From JBFLYO01 sp040756745 (lineage in GTDB: Bacteria; Bacteroidota; Ignavibacteria; UBA10030; UBA6906), in assembly GCA_040756745.1 (NCBI GenBank), contig JBFLYO010000014.1, positions 1-64,000 on the forward strand: DNA of 64,000 bases. The letters run 5' to 3'. The notes beneath the pieces are model-generated. The model was not told the origin of the DNA, did not search any database, and worked only from the letters and a program-made list of their open reading frames with translations. This document shows positions 33,987 to 41,710 of this stretch, piece after piece (within the stretch, counting starts at the first letter, position 1; each line of letters begins with the position of its first letter). A program made the translations under genes and the position numbers.

Positions 33987-36643
33987 ACCGCCGCGGTATT
34001 GTCCGCACCGGGATCATTGCACTCGGCGCCGCGATCTTCGCGGCGCTCCTGCAGGGTCCACTCGGCGCTCTGGACGACGAGATGACCGCGCTGCACTACC
34101 GGGTCCGCGGTGACCGGAAGGCCGATACGAACGTCGTCATCGTGTACATCGACCAGGAGGCGGTGAAGTCGCTCCAGTGGCCCGTGAGGAGAAACTTCTA
34201 TGCTCTCCTGCTCAAGGCACTTGACGACCTCCGCGTTGGCGCGGTTGGCATCGAGGCGGTGTTTGAGGACCCGAAGCCGGAATATCCCGAGTACGATAAC
34301 CTGCTCGCCCGGATGATCGCCGCATCGGGGAACGTCGTCCTCACGTCGTACTTCGATTCTGTCGCTGCCCCGGGGGCTGTTGCGCCGGACGATTCCCTAC
34401 CCTCCTCGCTTTTTGAGTTTCCCGCACTCCTCTATGACGCCCCTGTCGGTGTGGTCGTGCACCTCCCCCTCCCCTCACTCAGGGATGGAGCGGCCGGGGT
34501 GGGGCATGTGAACATCGAGGATAACGCCGACATCGACCTCTATCTTGCCGACGGTGAAGGTCGGGTGCCGTCGTTCGCCCTGGAGGTCCTCCGTGTGGCG
34601 AGCCGCACCCCGCGGAGCGGTGTGGCGGCCGAGGATCGGCGCGTGACGTTCCGGAGATCGGGGAGCCACCTGGCGTTCTTGAGCACTGCGCCCGGACGCG
34701 TTACCATCAACTTCCCGGGCGGATTGCGCACCTTTACGGCCTACCCCATGCTTGAGGTCCTGCGGGCGTACGATGCACTCCGAACGGACCGCCCCGCCGC
34801 AATCCCCGTGGCATCATTGCAGGGCAAAATTGTTCTGGTCGGCGTCATTGCAGAGGGGAGAAGCGAGTTTCTTCGCACGCCCGTGGATGCGCGTCTCCCC
34901 GCAATCGTCCTTCATGCGGCGCTGATTGATAACGCGCTGAACAACGATTTTATGACGCGCACCCCCGGCTGGGTGGTTTTCCTTGTTTGCCTGCTTACCG
35001 CCGCTCTTGCCTCTGCGGCGCTACTGTATCTCCGCACGCCCTTTGACAGGTTCGTCCCGGCCATCCTGTTCCTTGCCCTGATAGCGGCTGGATACATACT
35101 GTTTGCCGGGGCGTCAATGGAGTTTCCCGTCACGCCGCCCATCGTTGCTTTGCTCGCATCGACTGGGGCCGGACTCTATATCCGACAGCGACGCGTCAGG
35201 GAGCGGGTGGACTCTCTGGAGTCGGAGAAGCGGCTGATCCTCGAACGCCTGCATGACCGGGAGGCGAAGGTGGCGACGCTCGAGCGGGAGCTGGTGTCGA
35301 TGGAGGCCGCACGGGCAAACGATCGTTCGGCAGAACTCCTGGAGGAGATCCGGCGCTACCGGGCCGAGATCAGAACCCTCTCCTCGCAGGCAGACGACAT
35401 GGATCTCTATGAGACAGATCGGGAAGAGATCTCCCATGCGCGAGGGGAATTTGAAGGGATTGTCTATGATTCCGATGGACCCCTTAGGACGGCCGTGGAC
35501 TTTGTCGCGAAGATCGCGCCCAGCAATGCGCCGGTGCTGATCCTGGGGGAAAGCGGGACGGGAAAGGAACTGGTGGCAAAAGCGCTCCACCGCCGGAGCC
35601 CGCGTGCAACTAAAACCTTTGTTGCGGTAAACTGCGGGGCTCTTTCGGAGTCGCTGCTTGAATCCGAACTCTTTGGGCACGAAAAGGGAGCGTTCACCGG
35701 AGCGGTCCGCGAAAAGCCCGGGCGGTTCGAGCTGGCCAACCACGGCACGATTTTCCTCGACGAGATCGGCGAGGTGTCGGAGGGGTTTCAGCTGAAACTG
35801 CTTCGTGTGCTCCAGGAGGGGGAGTTCGAGCGCGTGGGGGGCACCGCAACCATGATCACCGACGTGCGGGTTGTGGCAGCAACGAACAAGGATCTTCGCG
35901 AGCTCGTGGTGCAAAAAGGATTCCGGGAAGATCTCTATTACCGCCTCAATGTGTTGACGGTGGTTCTGCCTCCGCTCCGCGAGCGCCAGTCGGACATCCC
36001 GCTCCTGATCGATCATTTCCTGCGGTGCCAGGGGGGCGAGATCGGGATCTCCAAGAATGTCATGGAGGCGCTCAGGCACTATGCATGGCCGGGGAACGTG
36101 CGCGAGCTGGAGAGTGCCATCACGCGCGGCGTGCTTCTTGCACGGGCTGAGCAGCGTCGCATGATCACGGTCAAGGATCTCACCGAGGAAATCGCCGCAG
36201 CCGCGCGCGGGGCCGCTCCCATTGAAGAACAGGTACTCGAATCGCTGCGCGACAAGGCCTTCAGCCGCAGCTCCGTCACCGAAACCGCAGATGAACTGGG
36301 AGGCCTGAACCGGGGAACCGTGGCGGAATATCTCCGGGGCGAATGCCTGAAGGCGTTTACAGAATGCACGTTCGACGTGGAGAAAGCCGTCAGAAAGATC
36401 TCCCTCTCGGCAGACCCGGCGGTCAACGAACGGGTCAGACGGAAATATGCCGACTATCTGTCGAACATTGCAGGAGCAGTAGCTTCATCGCAACCCTGGG
36501 AGGTGAGCAGGTCGGCTCTCAAACCAAAGGCGAAGAACCTTCCGCAGAAATACCACCTGTACCTCGAGCAGGTCGGTGAGGCCTACTTCCGGGGAGTCTG
36601 GAAAGTGGAATCGCTGAATAACGGCAACAGAGACAGCCGCTAG
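33983..36643 (+). CDS. Membrane-bound CHASE2-sigma54 activator
   Basis: Protein of 886 residues with an unusual domain order. One N-terminal membrane segment (about 8-25) is followed by an extracytoplasmic CHASE2 sensor domain (about 30-325), three membrane helices (about 330-398), a coiled coil (about 400-480), a sigma54-interacting AAA+ domain and a C-terminal helix-turn-helix (about 766-790). The AAA+ part has Walker A GESGTGKE (about 521-528), the sigma54-contact loop GAFTGA at 569-574 and Walker B IFLDEI at about 590, so it should be an active RpoN activator. There is no receiver domain: the periplasmic signal seems to be wired directly to transcription. The start is GTG 33983, overlapping the EnvC-like gene. 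Confidence 0.85.
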   Translation: MNRRGIVRTGIIALGAAIFAALLQGPLGALDDEMTALHYRVRGDRKADTNVVIVYIDQEAVKSLQWPVRRNFYALLLKALDDLRVGAVGIEAVFEDPKPEYPEYDNLLARMIAASGNVVLTSYFDSVAAPGAVAPDDSLPSSLFEFPALLYDAPVGVVVHLPLPSLRDGAAGVGHVNIEDNADIDLYLADGEGRVPSFALEVLRVASRTPRSGVAAEDRRVTFRRSGSHLAFLSTAPGRVTINFPGGLRTFTAYPMLEVLRAYDALRTDRPAAIPVASLQGKIVLVGVIAEGRSEFLRTPVDARLPAIVLHAALIDNALNNDFMTRTPGWVVFLVCLLTAALASAALLYLRTPFDRFVPAILFLALIAAGYILFAGASMEFPVTPPIVALLASTGAGLYIRQRRVRERVDSLESEKRLILERLHDREAKVATLERELVSMEAARANDRSAELLEEIRRYRAEIRTLSSQADDMDLYETDREEISHARGEFEGIVYDSDGPLRTAVDFVAKIAPSNAPVLILGESGTGKELVAKALHRRSPRATKTFVAVNCGALSESLLESELFGHEKGAFTGAVREKPGRFELANHGTIFLDEIGEVSEGFQLKLLRVLQEGEFERVGGTATMITDVRVVAATNKDLRELVVQKGFREDLYYRLNVLTVVLPPLRERQSDIPLLIDHFLRCQGGEIGISKNVMEALRHYAWPGNVRELESAITRGVLLARAEQRRMITVKDLTEEIAAAARGAAPIEEQVLESLRDKAFSRSSVTETADELGGLNRGTVAEYLRGECLKAFTECTFDVEKAVRKISLSADPAVNERVRRKYADYLSNIAGAVASSQPWEVSRSALKPKAKNLPQKYHLYLEQVGEAYFRGVWKVESLNNGNRDSR

Positions 36644-36813
36644 CACAGACCCCCCTTTCCGCCTGATCTCGCATCTTCCCGCAGTTCAATCCGGGATTCC
36701 CGCGTTTCCCCCGATCCACCTCTCTCTCCGTCTCCCCATCCCCTCGTCTTTAAGCCACTGATTCGTAATCGCTTATAGCGCCCCGTGACGCCCACCACGT
36801 GCCTGCCGCCGCC

Positions 36814-36829
36814 TGGCATGCCGCTTGAA
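36814..36829 (+). promoter_or_regulatory. Candidate sigma54 (-24/-12) promoter
   Basis: TGGCATGCCGCTTGAA resembles the consensus TGGCACGnnnnTTGCW. GG and the TTG are in register, but the conserved C of the -12 GC is A. It lies 68 bases before a lipoprotein gene and 170 bases after the sigma54-activator gene. The rest of the 36644-36897 gap is pyrimidine-rich with no other feature seen. Confidence 0.45.
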
Positions 36830-36897
36830 CCTGTTCCTGGCAGAACAATGACACCATCACAAATTCATCCTTTAATCACACATCAGGAGAAATACCA

Positions 36898-37881
36898 ATG
36901 AAGAAGCCGTTTGCGATGTTCTGGGGAGGGCTGGCGCTCGCGGGCCTTCTCATCGCAGGGTGTAACAAGGACACAGGGGGTCCGGCGACCGATACGCCGC
37001 CTCCCGGCGTGACCAACGAGACACAGGCGATGCAGTCGATGGCGGCAAGCGACCCGTTCGTCACCAATGACGAACAGACATTCTCCGATCAGGAGATGGC
37101 CCCGACGGATTACGGGACGTTCGGGAAGATCGACGCGGCGGTGACGCCCCTTCGCTGGGGCCGCTTTGTCACCGGAGTGACGATAAACATCACCACGACC
37201 ATTCAGGCGGGTGATTCAATCGCCGTTGCCCATGTGGAGAAGACGATCGCCGGGAACCTGCGGCTCCGTGCAGTGACGGGTGCCGGCGACACGGTCACGC
37301 TGACGAAGCCGTTCACGGACAAGGCCGAGCGCAACATCATCTTCCGGCGGATTGCCCGGAACCCGGCAATGTACTGGAAGAACTGGATCCCCGTTGCCTC
37401 ATCGCTCGTGGAAGGGGCAACCTATCCGCCGCCAGCGGGGAATGCCATCGTGATCACGAAGCTCGAGACGTTTCTGCCTAACGGGGATACCGTGACCGTG
37501 ACGGATCCTGCGACCTATTTCCTGCGCTACAAGTGGCTCCGGCTCTTCGACGGTGGTCGGAAAGACTGCCCCGAGCTGATTGCCGGTGACCAGGTACGCA
37601 TGCGGGTGACGGTCGTGAGCGAATCCCCCGATACCGACATCGTCGTGCTCCGATACGGGTTCGACCTGTTCAACCATCACCGCCGGGCGCGCATGACGTT
37701 GGTGTCGCAGGTAGACAACGGGAACAACACCTACACGCGCGAGTATGAGCTGACGTGGTTCGTCCACTTCCACCGCGGCTATTTCAATGCCGGGGTTGAT
37801 GCGATGACGCGTGGAACGCTGTTCGACGACGTGGCACCCTATTCGGTGAGCTGGTGGGCACTTCCGTACAGGGTCTTCTGA
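36898..37881 (+). CDS. Hypothetical lipoprotein 1 of the CHASE2 region
   Basis: Unrecognised protein of 327 residues. It has a lipoprotein signal (FWGGLALAGLLIAGC), then a low-complexity Pro/Thr/Gly linker, and a largely beta-strand body with no known catalytic motif. It has a good ribosome binding site (AGGAGA). It lies directly behind the candidate sigma54 promoter and in front of a strong terminator, so it may be a single-gene target of the CHASE2 activator. The function is unknown; an outer-membrane or periplasmic location is likely. Confidence 0.75.
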   Translation: MKKPFAMFWGGLALAGLLIAGCNKDTGGPATDTPPPGVTNETQAMQSMAASDPFVTNDEQTFSDQEMAPTDYGTFGKIDAAVTPLRWGRFVTGVTINITTTIQAGDSIAVAHVEKTIAGNLRLRAVTGAGDTVTLTKPFTDKAERNIIFRRIARNPAMYWKNWIPVASSLVEGATYPPPAGNAIVITKLETFLPNGDTVTVTDPATYFLRYKWLRLFDGGRKDCPELIAGDQVRMRVTVVSESPDTDIVVLRYGFDLFNHHRRARMTLVSQVDNGNNTYTREYELTWFVHFHRGYFNAGVDAMTRGTLFDDVAPYSVSWWALPYRVF

Positions 37882-37899
37882 TCCCCCTGTGCGGTATCA

Positions 37900-37937
37900 G
37901 GCGGGCTCCCTTCCTGGGTGGGAGCCCGCCCTGTTTT
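37900..37937 (+). terminator. Rho-independent terminator
   Basis: Perfect 11-bp GC-rich stem (37900-37910 with 37920-37930), nine-base loop, then CTGTTTTT. It ends the lipoprotein 1 transcript. Confidence 0.9.
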
Positions 37938-37944
37938 TGCGCTG

Positions 37945-37973
37945 TTGATAATCAGGATGGATTTGATCACATT
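37945..37973 (+). promoter_or_regulatory. Possible promoter of the lipoprotein 2-FecR genes
   Basis: TTGATA at 37945-37950 and CACATT at 37968-37973 with a 17-base spacer. The -10 departs from the local TAnnnT rule at its first base, so support is weak. A 7-bp hairpin at 37980-37996 lies between it and the start codon. Confidence 0.35.
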
Positions 37974-38003
37974 GGAAAGTCCCGACGCCGTCGGGATCGC
38001 GCT

Positions 38004-38897
38004 ATGAAGAAATTCTTGACATCACTCGTTATCCTGCTCGCCGCGGCGGGCTGCCAGAAACCCGACCCCGTGGTTGTGGACCCTGGTGAAACCACGTCCC
38101 CGAAGATCGAGGTGACGCCGATCGCCCCCGCCGATACGAACGCCGGCGGGACATCGGTGGATTCGACCGGTGTGCCACCAGGAGACGCCACACGTTTCTC
38201 CGCATTCCTGCTCGTCTCGCGGGTCGTGTACGACGCCGGCCCGGCGGCGACGCACGTCGAGACCTTTTCCACTGCGTACTTCGCCGACAGAAACAGGCCG
38301 CTAACGGCAAACGGGAGGACGATCGGATACTACGGCATAGATCTCGTCTCGAATTCCCTGCTGCCGCTGACGATCAACGATCTGGCAATGTTCCGGATCC
38401 CCTACCGGCTCCGGATCCCCGGCGCGCTCCGCGATACCGTGTTCGGCTCGGTCTTCGTCCGCGACGTGGCAAGCATCTACCAGCCCAACACAGTGATGAC
38501 ATGGCGCGCGCAGTCCCCGATGTCCATGAGCCAGTTCACGACGCAGATCGTCACCCCTGACAACGTCCGCCTCCTGGAGCCCGCTGGCGGCAGCATGCTC
38601 CGGAGATCCGACCCACTGGTTCTCCGGTGGGAAGGCCGCGGCGACCTATTCATCGTCATCAGCAGGATCAATCCGGTGACGAAGAGGACGATCCCCTTCC
38701 TCAAGATTCATCCGAAAGTGAATCTGGGGCGGGTGGTAATCGAGCCAGCCATTCTGCATCTTCTGCCGCCCGAGCGGTATTTTGTGCTGACATTCATCGT
38801 ATCGAACAGGTTCGAGAAGATGGTGGTCGGGCAGTATCCGGGGATGATCCTTGTGCAGGCAGCGTCCATCCACAACAGCTACGTCGAATTCCAGTGA
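38004..38897 (+). CDS. Hypothetical lipoprotein 2 of the CHASE2 region
   Basis: Unrecognised protein of 297 residues with a lipoprotein signal (LTSLVILLAAAGC), a Pro/Thr-rich linker of about 45 residues and a beta-rich body. No known motif is visible. The start ATG 38004 follows a 7-bp hairpin that pairs the only Shine-Dalgarno-like bases (GGGA at 37993-37996), so translation may be structure-controlled. It is followed after one base by the barrel-transglutaminase gene, which argues for a shared function. I do not assign one. Confidence 0.72.
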   Translation: MKKFLTSLVILLAAAGCQKPDPVVVDPGETTSPKIEVTPIAPADTNAGGTSVDSTGVPPGDATRFSAFLLVSRVVYDAGPAATHVETFSTAYFADRNRPLTANGRTIGYYGIDLVSNSLLPLTINDLAMFRIPYRLRIPGALRDTVFGSVFVRDVASIYQPNTVMTWRAQSPMSMSQFTTQIVTPDNVRLLEPAGGSMLRRSDPLVLRWEGRGDLFIVISRINPVTKRTIPFLKIHPKVNLGRVVIEPAILHLLPPERYFVLTFIVSNRFEKMVVGQYPGMILVQAASIHNSYVEFQ

Positions 38898-38898
38898 T

Positions 38899-40899
38899 AT
38901 GACCGTCGGACGTTGTCTCACGTTCGTGATGAGCGTGGCGATGACATTACACACGACATATGGACAGGCACTGTTTGCCCCCCGCGCTACGGGCGTTGCC
39001 GCCTATGGCGCGCTGGTGCGGGACACCCGCGGCTTTACCGCAAATCCCGCAGGACTGGTGGACATGCGGGATTGGGACGTCAACACCGTGACGTCGATCG
39101 CCACTCCTCTTGCCGGAAAGAACTTCGTCTTCAGCGGCTTCGGGCTGGGGAAGCGGTTCCTGGAGAAACACGCTGCGGCCTTTCAGTATGCCCCCGGTGT
39201 CGTGATCGACTTCATCCGGCCCGCGACTATCTCGGTGGTGGGGCTGAACATCCCCGCCGACAAGAAAATCACCTATGCGGAACCGATTGCAGCGGCCTAC
39301 GCGTACCGGATTGCCGATGACTTTTCGGCCGGTCTGGAAGCACGCATGAGGCGCGAAACCGTGAACGATCCCCAATATCAGTTCGAGCTGCAGGACACGG
39401 CGATCGTGTCGGTAGAACGGGAATTCTCCGCGACGCACTGGAGTGCGGACATCGGGGTGACATGGAAACCATCTCCGACGCTCTCGGTTGCGGCTGTCGG
39501 CAGAGACCTCGTGCGGTTCATCAAGGGGAGCCTTCCGGAGGAATTCAGCAGTTATGCCCTGCCGCGCCTCAGAGCTCTGGAAGTGAGCGCCGCGTACGCC
39601 CCTCTCCCCTCGCTTACCCTCGTTGCAGGAGGAAGCACGGCACGAACTGCGTCCCTCGGGCTTGAGTGGATGCCTGCGGTGTCCCTCGCCATACGAATCG
39701 GGCTCCTCGCGAGCGCCGACGAACACCCCTTTGTTCATGCGTATAGCGTCGGTGCGGGGTGGTCGTACGCTTTTCTTGAGTTGGATGCAAGCTACCTCGG
39801 CTTCATCAGTCAGGCGACCCGGCGTGGGACTGTTGCAAGCCCGTCGTTTACCACCTCGGCCATACGCGACATCGGCGTGAACCGGTATTCCCCCAACCGG
39901 GCATCGATCTCAGTAAAGGCAATCCTGGGAAATCTCAAGGAGAGCCTGGCGCGGATCGACGGGGTCGAAATGCTCGGTGGCATTTATCCCTCGGCGTACG
40001 AAGCGCTGGCCTATCGCCCGATCGGAAAGGTTCGGGTGCGCAACATCAGCGCGAAGCCGATCCAGGCCCGGGCGTCGTTCTTCGTGGACCGGTACATGGA
40101 TCAGCCGACGGAAACTCAACCGGTCTACATTGCACCTGGTGCCGACGCGGAAATTCCTCTGACCGCCGTCTTCAATGAACTGGTCCGGTCTGTGACGAAG
40201 ATGACGATCCGCGAGGGAACGGTCTCGGTGTCGGCCACGGTTGCCGAGGAGGCCGACGACCGGACACAGACGCGGGTGCTCATCCACGGGAAGAATGATT
40301 GGGACGGCAACGTCCACTCACTCAGGTACTTTGTGACCCCGAACGACCCGGACGTGATCCGCTACAGCCGCGACGTCCTGCTGCAGCGGCAAGATTCGCT
40401 GGCCGGAGCGCCGAAGGAGCTCGCAGGGTATATGAACGCGCGGGTGTTGTTCAATACGTTTGCCGGACGCCTCACGTATGTGGCTGACCCGAAGCAGAGC
40501 GCCGACTATGTCCAATATCCATCGGAGACTCTTTCCCTTCGCGGAGGCGATTGCGACGACATGACGGTCTGCTTCGCGTCGCTCCTGAGCAGCATCGGGC
40601 TCTCGACAGCTTTCGTCGATGTGGTCCCGCCGGGCCGTCCGGATGATGCTCACGTGTTCCTTCTGTTCGATACCGGTGTCGATCCGAAGTTTGGATCGAG
40701 CATCGCCGAAAACCCGAAGCGCTACGTGGTCCGGAAAGGGAAATCGGGCAGCGAGACCATCTGGCTCCCGATCGAGACCACCGTGATCACGCGCGGATTC
40801 GACGAGGCCTGGTCGGCGGGAGCGCAGGAGTATTTTGATGACGTGGAAATCGGTCTCGGCCTCATCAAGGGCTGGGTGAAGATTGTCGATGTGTACTGA
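38899..40899 (+). CDS. Outer-membrane-type barrel protein with C-terminal transglutaminase-like domain
   Basis: Protein of 666 residues with a signal peptide ending near TYGQA. The N-terminal 300 residues resemble PorV/PorQ-type barrels (GVAAYGALVRDTRGFTANPA, then repeated amphipathic strands). A middle all-beta segment is followed by a transglutaminase-like cysteine domain. The triad is visible as Cys552 in RGGDCDDMT, His585 in DDAHVFLLF and an acidic residue in WLPIETT, where Glu stands in for the usual Asp. Fusion of a barrel to such a domain is unusual. It could process or cross-link surface proteins or peptidoglycan peptides. It is ten bases from the FecR-domain gene. Confidence 0.7.
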   Translation: MTVGRCLTFVMSVAMTLHTTYGQALFAPRATGVAAYGALVRDTRGFTANPAGLVDMRDWDVNTVTSIATPLAGKNFVFSGFGLGKRFLEKHAAAFQYAPGVVIDFIRPATISVVGLNIPADKKITYAEPIAAAYAYRIADDFSAGLEARMRRETVNDPQYQFELQDTAIVSVEREFSATHWSADIGVTWKPSPTLSVAAVGRDLVRFIKGSLPEEFSSYALPRLRALEVSAAYAPLPSLTLVAGGSTARTASLGLEWMPAVSLAIRIGLLASADEHPFVHAYSVGAGWSYAFLELDASYLGFISQATRRGTVASPSFTTSAIRDIGVNRYSPNRASISVKAILGNLKESLARIDGVEMLGGIYPSAYEALAYRPIGKVRVRNISAKPIQARASFFVDRYMDQPTETQPVYIAPGADAEIPLTAVFNELVRSVTKMTIREGTVSVSATVAEEADDRTQTRVLIHGKNDWDGNVHSLRYFVTPNDPDVIRYSRDVLLQRQDSLAGAPKELAGYMNARVLFNTFAGRLTYVADPKQSADYVQYPSETLSLRGGDCDDMTVCFASLLSSIGLSTAFVDVVPPGRPDDAHVFLLFDTGVDPKFGSSIAENPKRYVVRKGKSGSETIWLPIETTVITRGFDEAWSAGAQEYFDDVEIGLGLIKGWVKIVDVY

Positions 40900-40908
40900 G
40901 GAGGATGT

Positions 40909-41613
40909 ATGAAAACTGCAATGGCCATCGTGGCGCTTGCCTTCTCCCTGCAGGCGACGGCAGGCGAAATCATCGTGCAGAAGATCCGCGGGGATGTGAG
41001 CGTTCGCCACGGCGTGACGGAGGTGTGGAGCAGAGTCGCACAGGGTGATGTGTTGAAGCCGGACGACACAATGAAGACTGGCGCGAAGGGGTCAGCCGTG
41101 CTGGTGACAACGGCGGAGGAGAACTACTCCGGCGCGCGGAAAACTATCACGCTGCCAGCCGAGGTGATTGTCGACCTGTCCGACATCCGTGAGCTTTCGC
41201 AGGAAGAGCTGATGTTGAAGCTCACGATGGAAAAGGTCCGCGCCTCATCGTATCAATGGAAGAACGAGGAACTTCGGATCCCGAACGCTGCGGCGGTGCA
41301 CGGATCCGATCTTTCCCCCTCGGCGCTCAAAGAGTCGGATTCCGCCATCGGCATCCTGCAGATGAACGGGGCGCGGGTGCTCTTCGATAACGGTTTTTAC
41401 GCCACGTGTGCGCTCAAGGGACTTGAGGTCTTCAGGCGGTACCCGACGCTGGGGACGGAGTTCAGAAACCGCCTGCTCGTGGCCCAGGCGCTGGAGAAAG
41501 CCGAGTTAAGAGGAGAAGCCCTTGGCGAGTACGGAGCGCTCTCGACGATGGAAGGGCTCACCCCTGAGCAACAGGGCATAGTGAAGGGGAAGATGCAGGC
41601 GTTGCGGAGGTAG
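40909..41613 (+). CDS. FecR-domain periplasmic protein
   Basis: Protein of 234 residues with a signal peptide (AMAIVALAFSLQATA). A FecR-like domain (about residues 20-100: VQKIRGDVSVRHGVTEVWSR, then DVLKPDDTMKTGAKGSAVLV) is followed by a helical, TPR-like C-terminal part. FecR domains usually sense or relay envelope signals, and in other bacteria such proteins are often found near CHASE2 proteins (a recollection, not checked). It is the last gene of the cluster; AGGAGG precedes its start. Confidence 0.78.
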   Translation: MKTAMAIVALAFSLQATAGEIIVQKIRGDVSVRHGVTEVWSRVAQGDVLKPDDTMKTGAKGSAVLVTTAEENYSGARKTITLPAEVIVDLSDIRELSQEELMLKLTMEKVRASSYQWKNEELRIPNAAAVHGSDLSPSALKESDSAIGILQMNGARVLFDNGFYATCALKGLEVFRRYPTLGTEFRNRLLVAQALEKAELRGEALGEYGALSTMEGLTPEQQGIVKGKMQALRR

Positions 41614-41710
41614 CGCAGGGAGTAGGGAGTAAAGGGTAGGGGGGAAGGAGAGAGAGTTCTCCCTATCCCATACCTCCCTACCGTCCTACTCCACAGCACT
41701 CGTTGCGAGC

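Noticed and set aside
36838..36856. Second sigma54-like site TGGCAGAACAATGACA
   Set aside because: The -12 half lacks TTG and GC; only TGGCA matches.
41614..41710. Imperfect inverted repeat between the FecR and amylase genes as a terminator
   Set aside because: Pairing is poor and the tract is simple purine/pyrimidine low complexity without a T-run.
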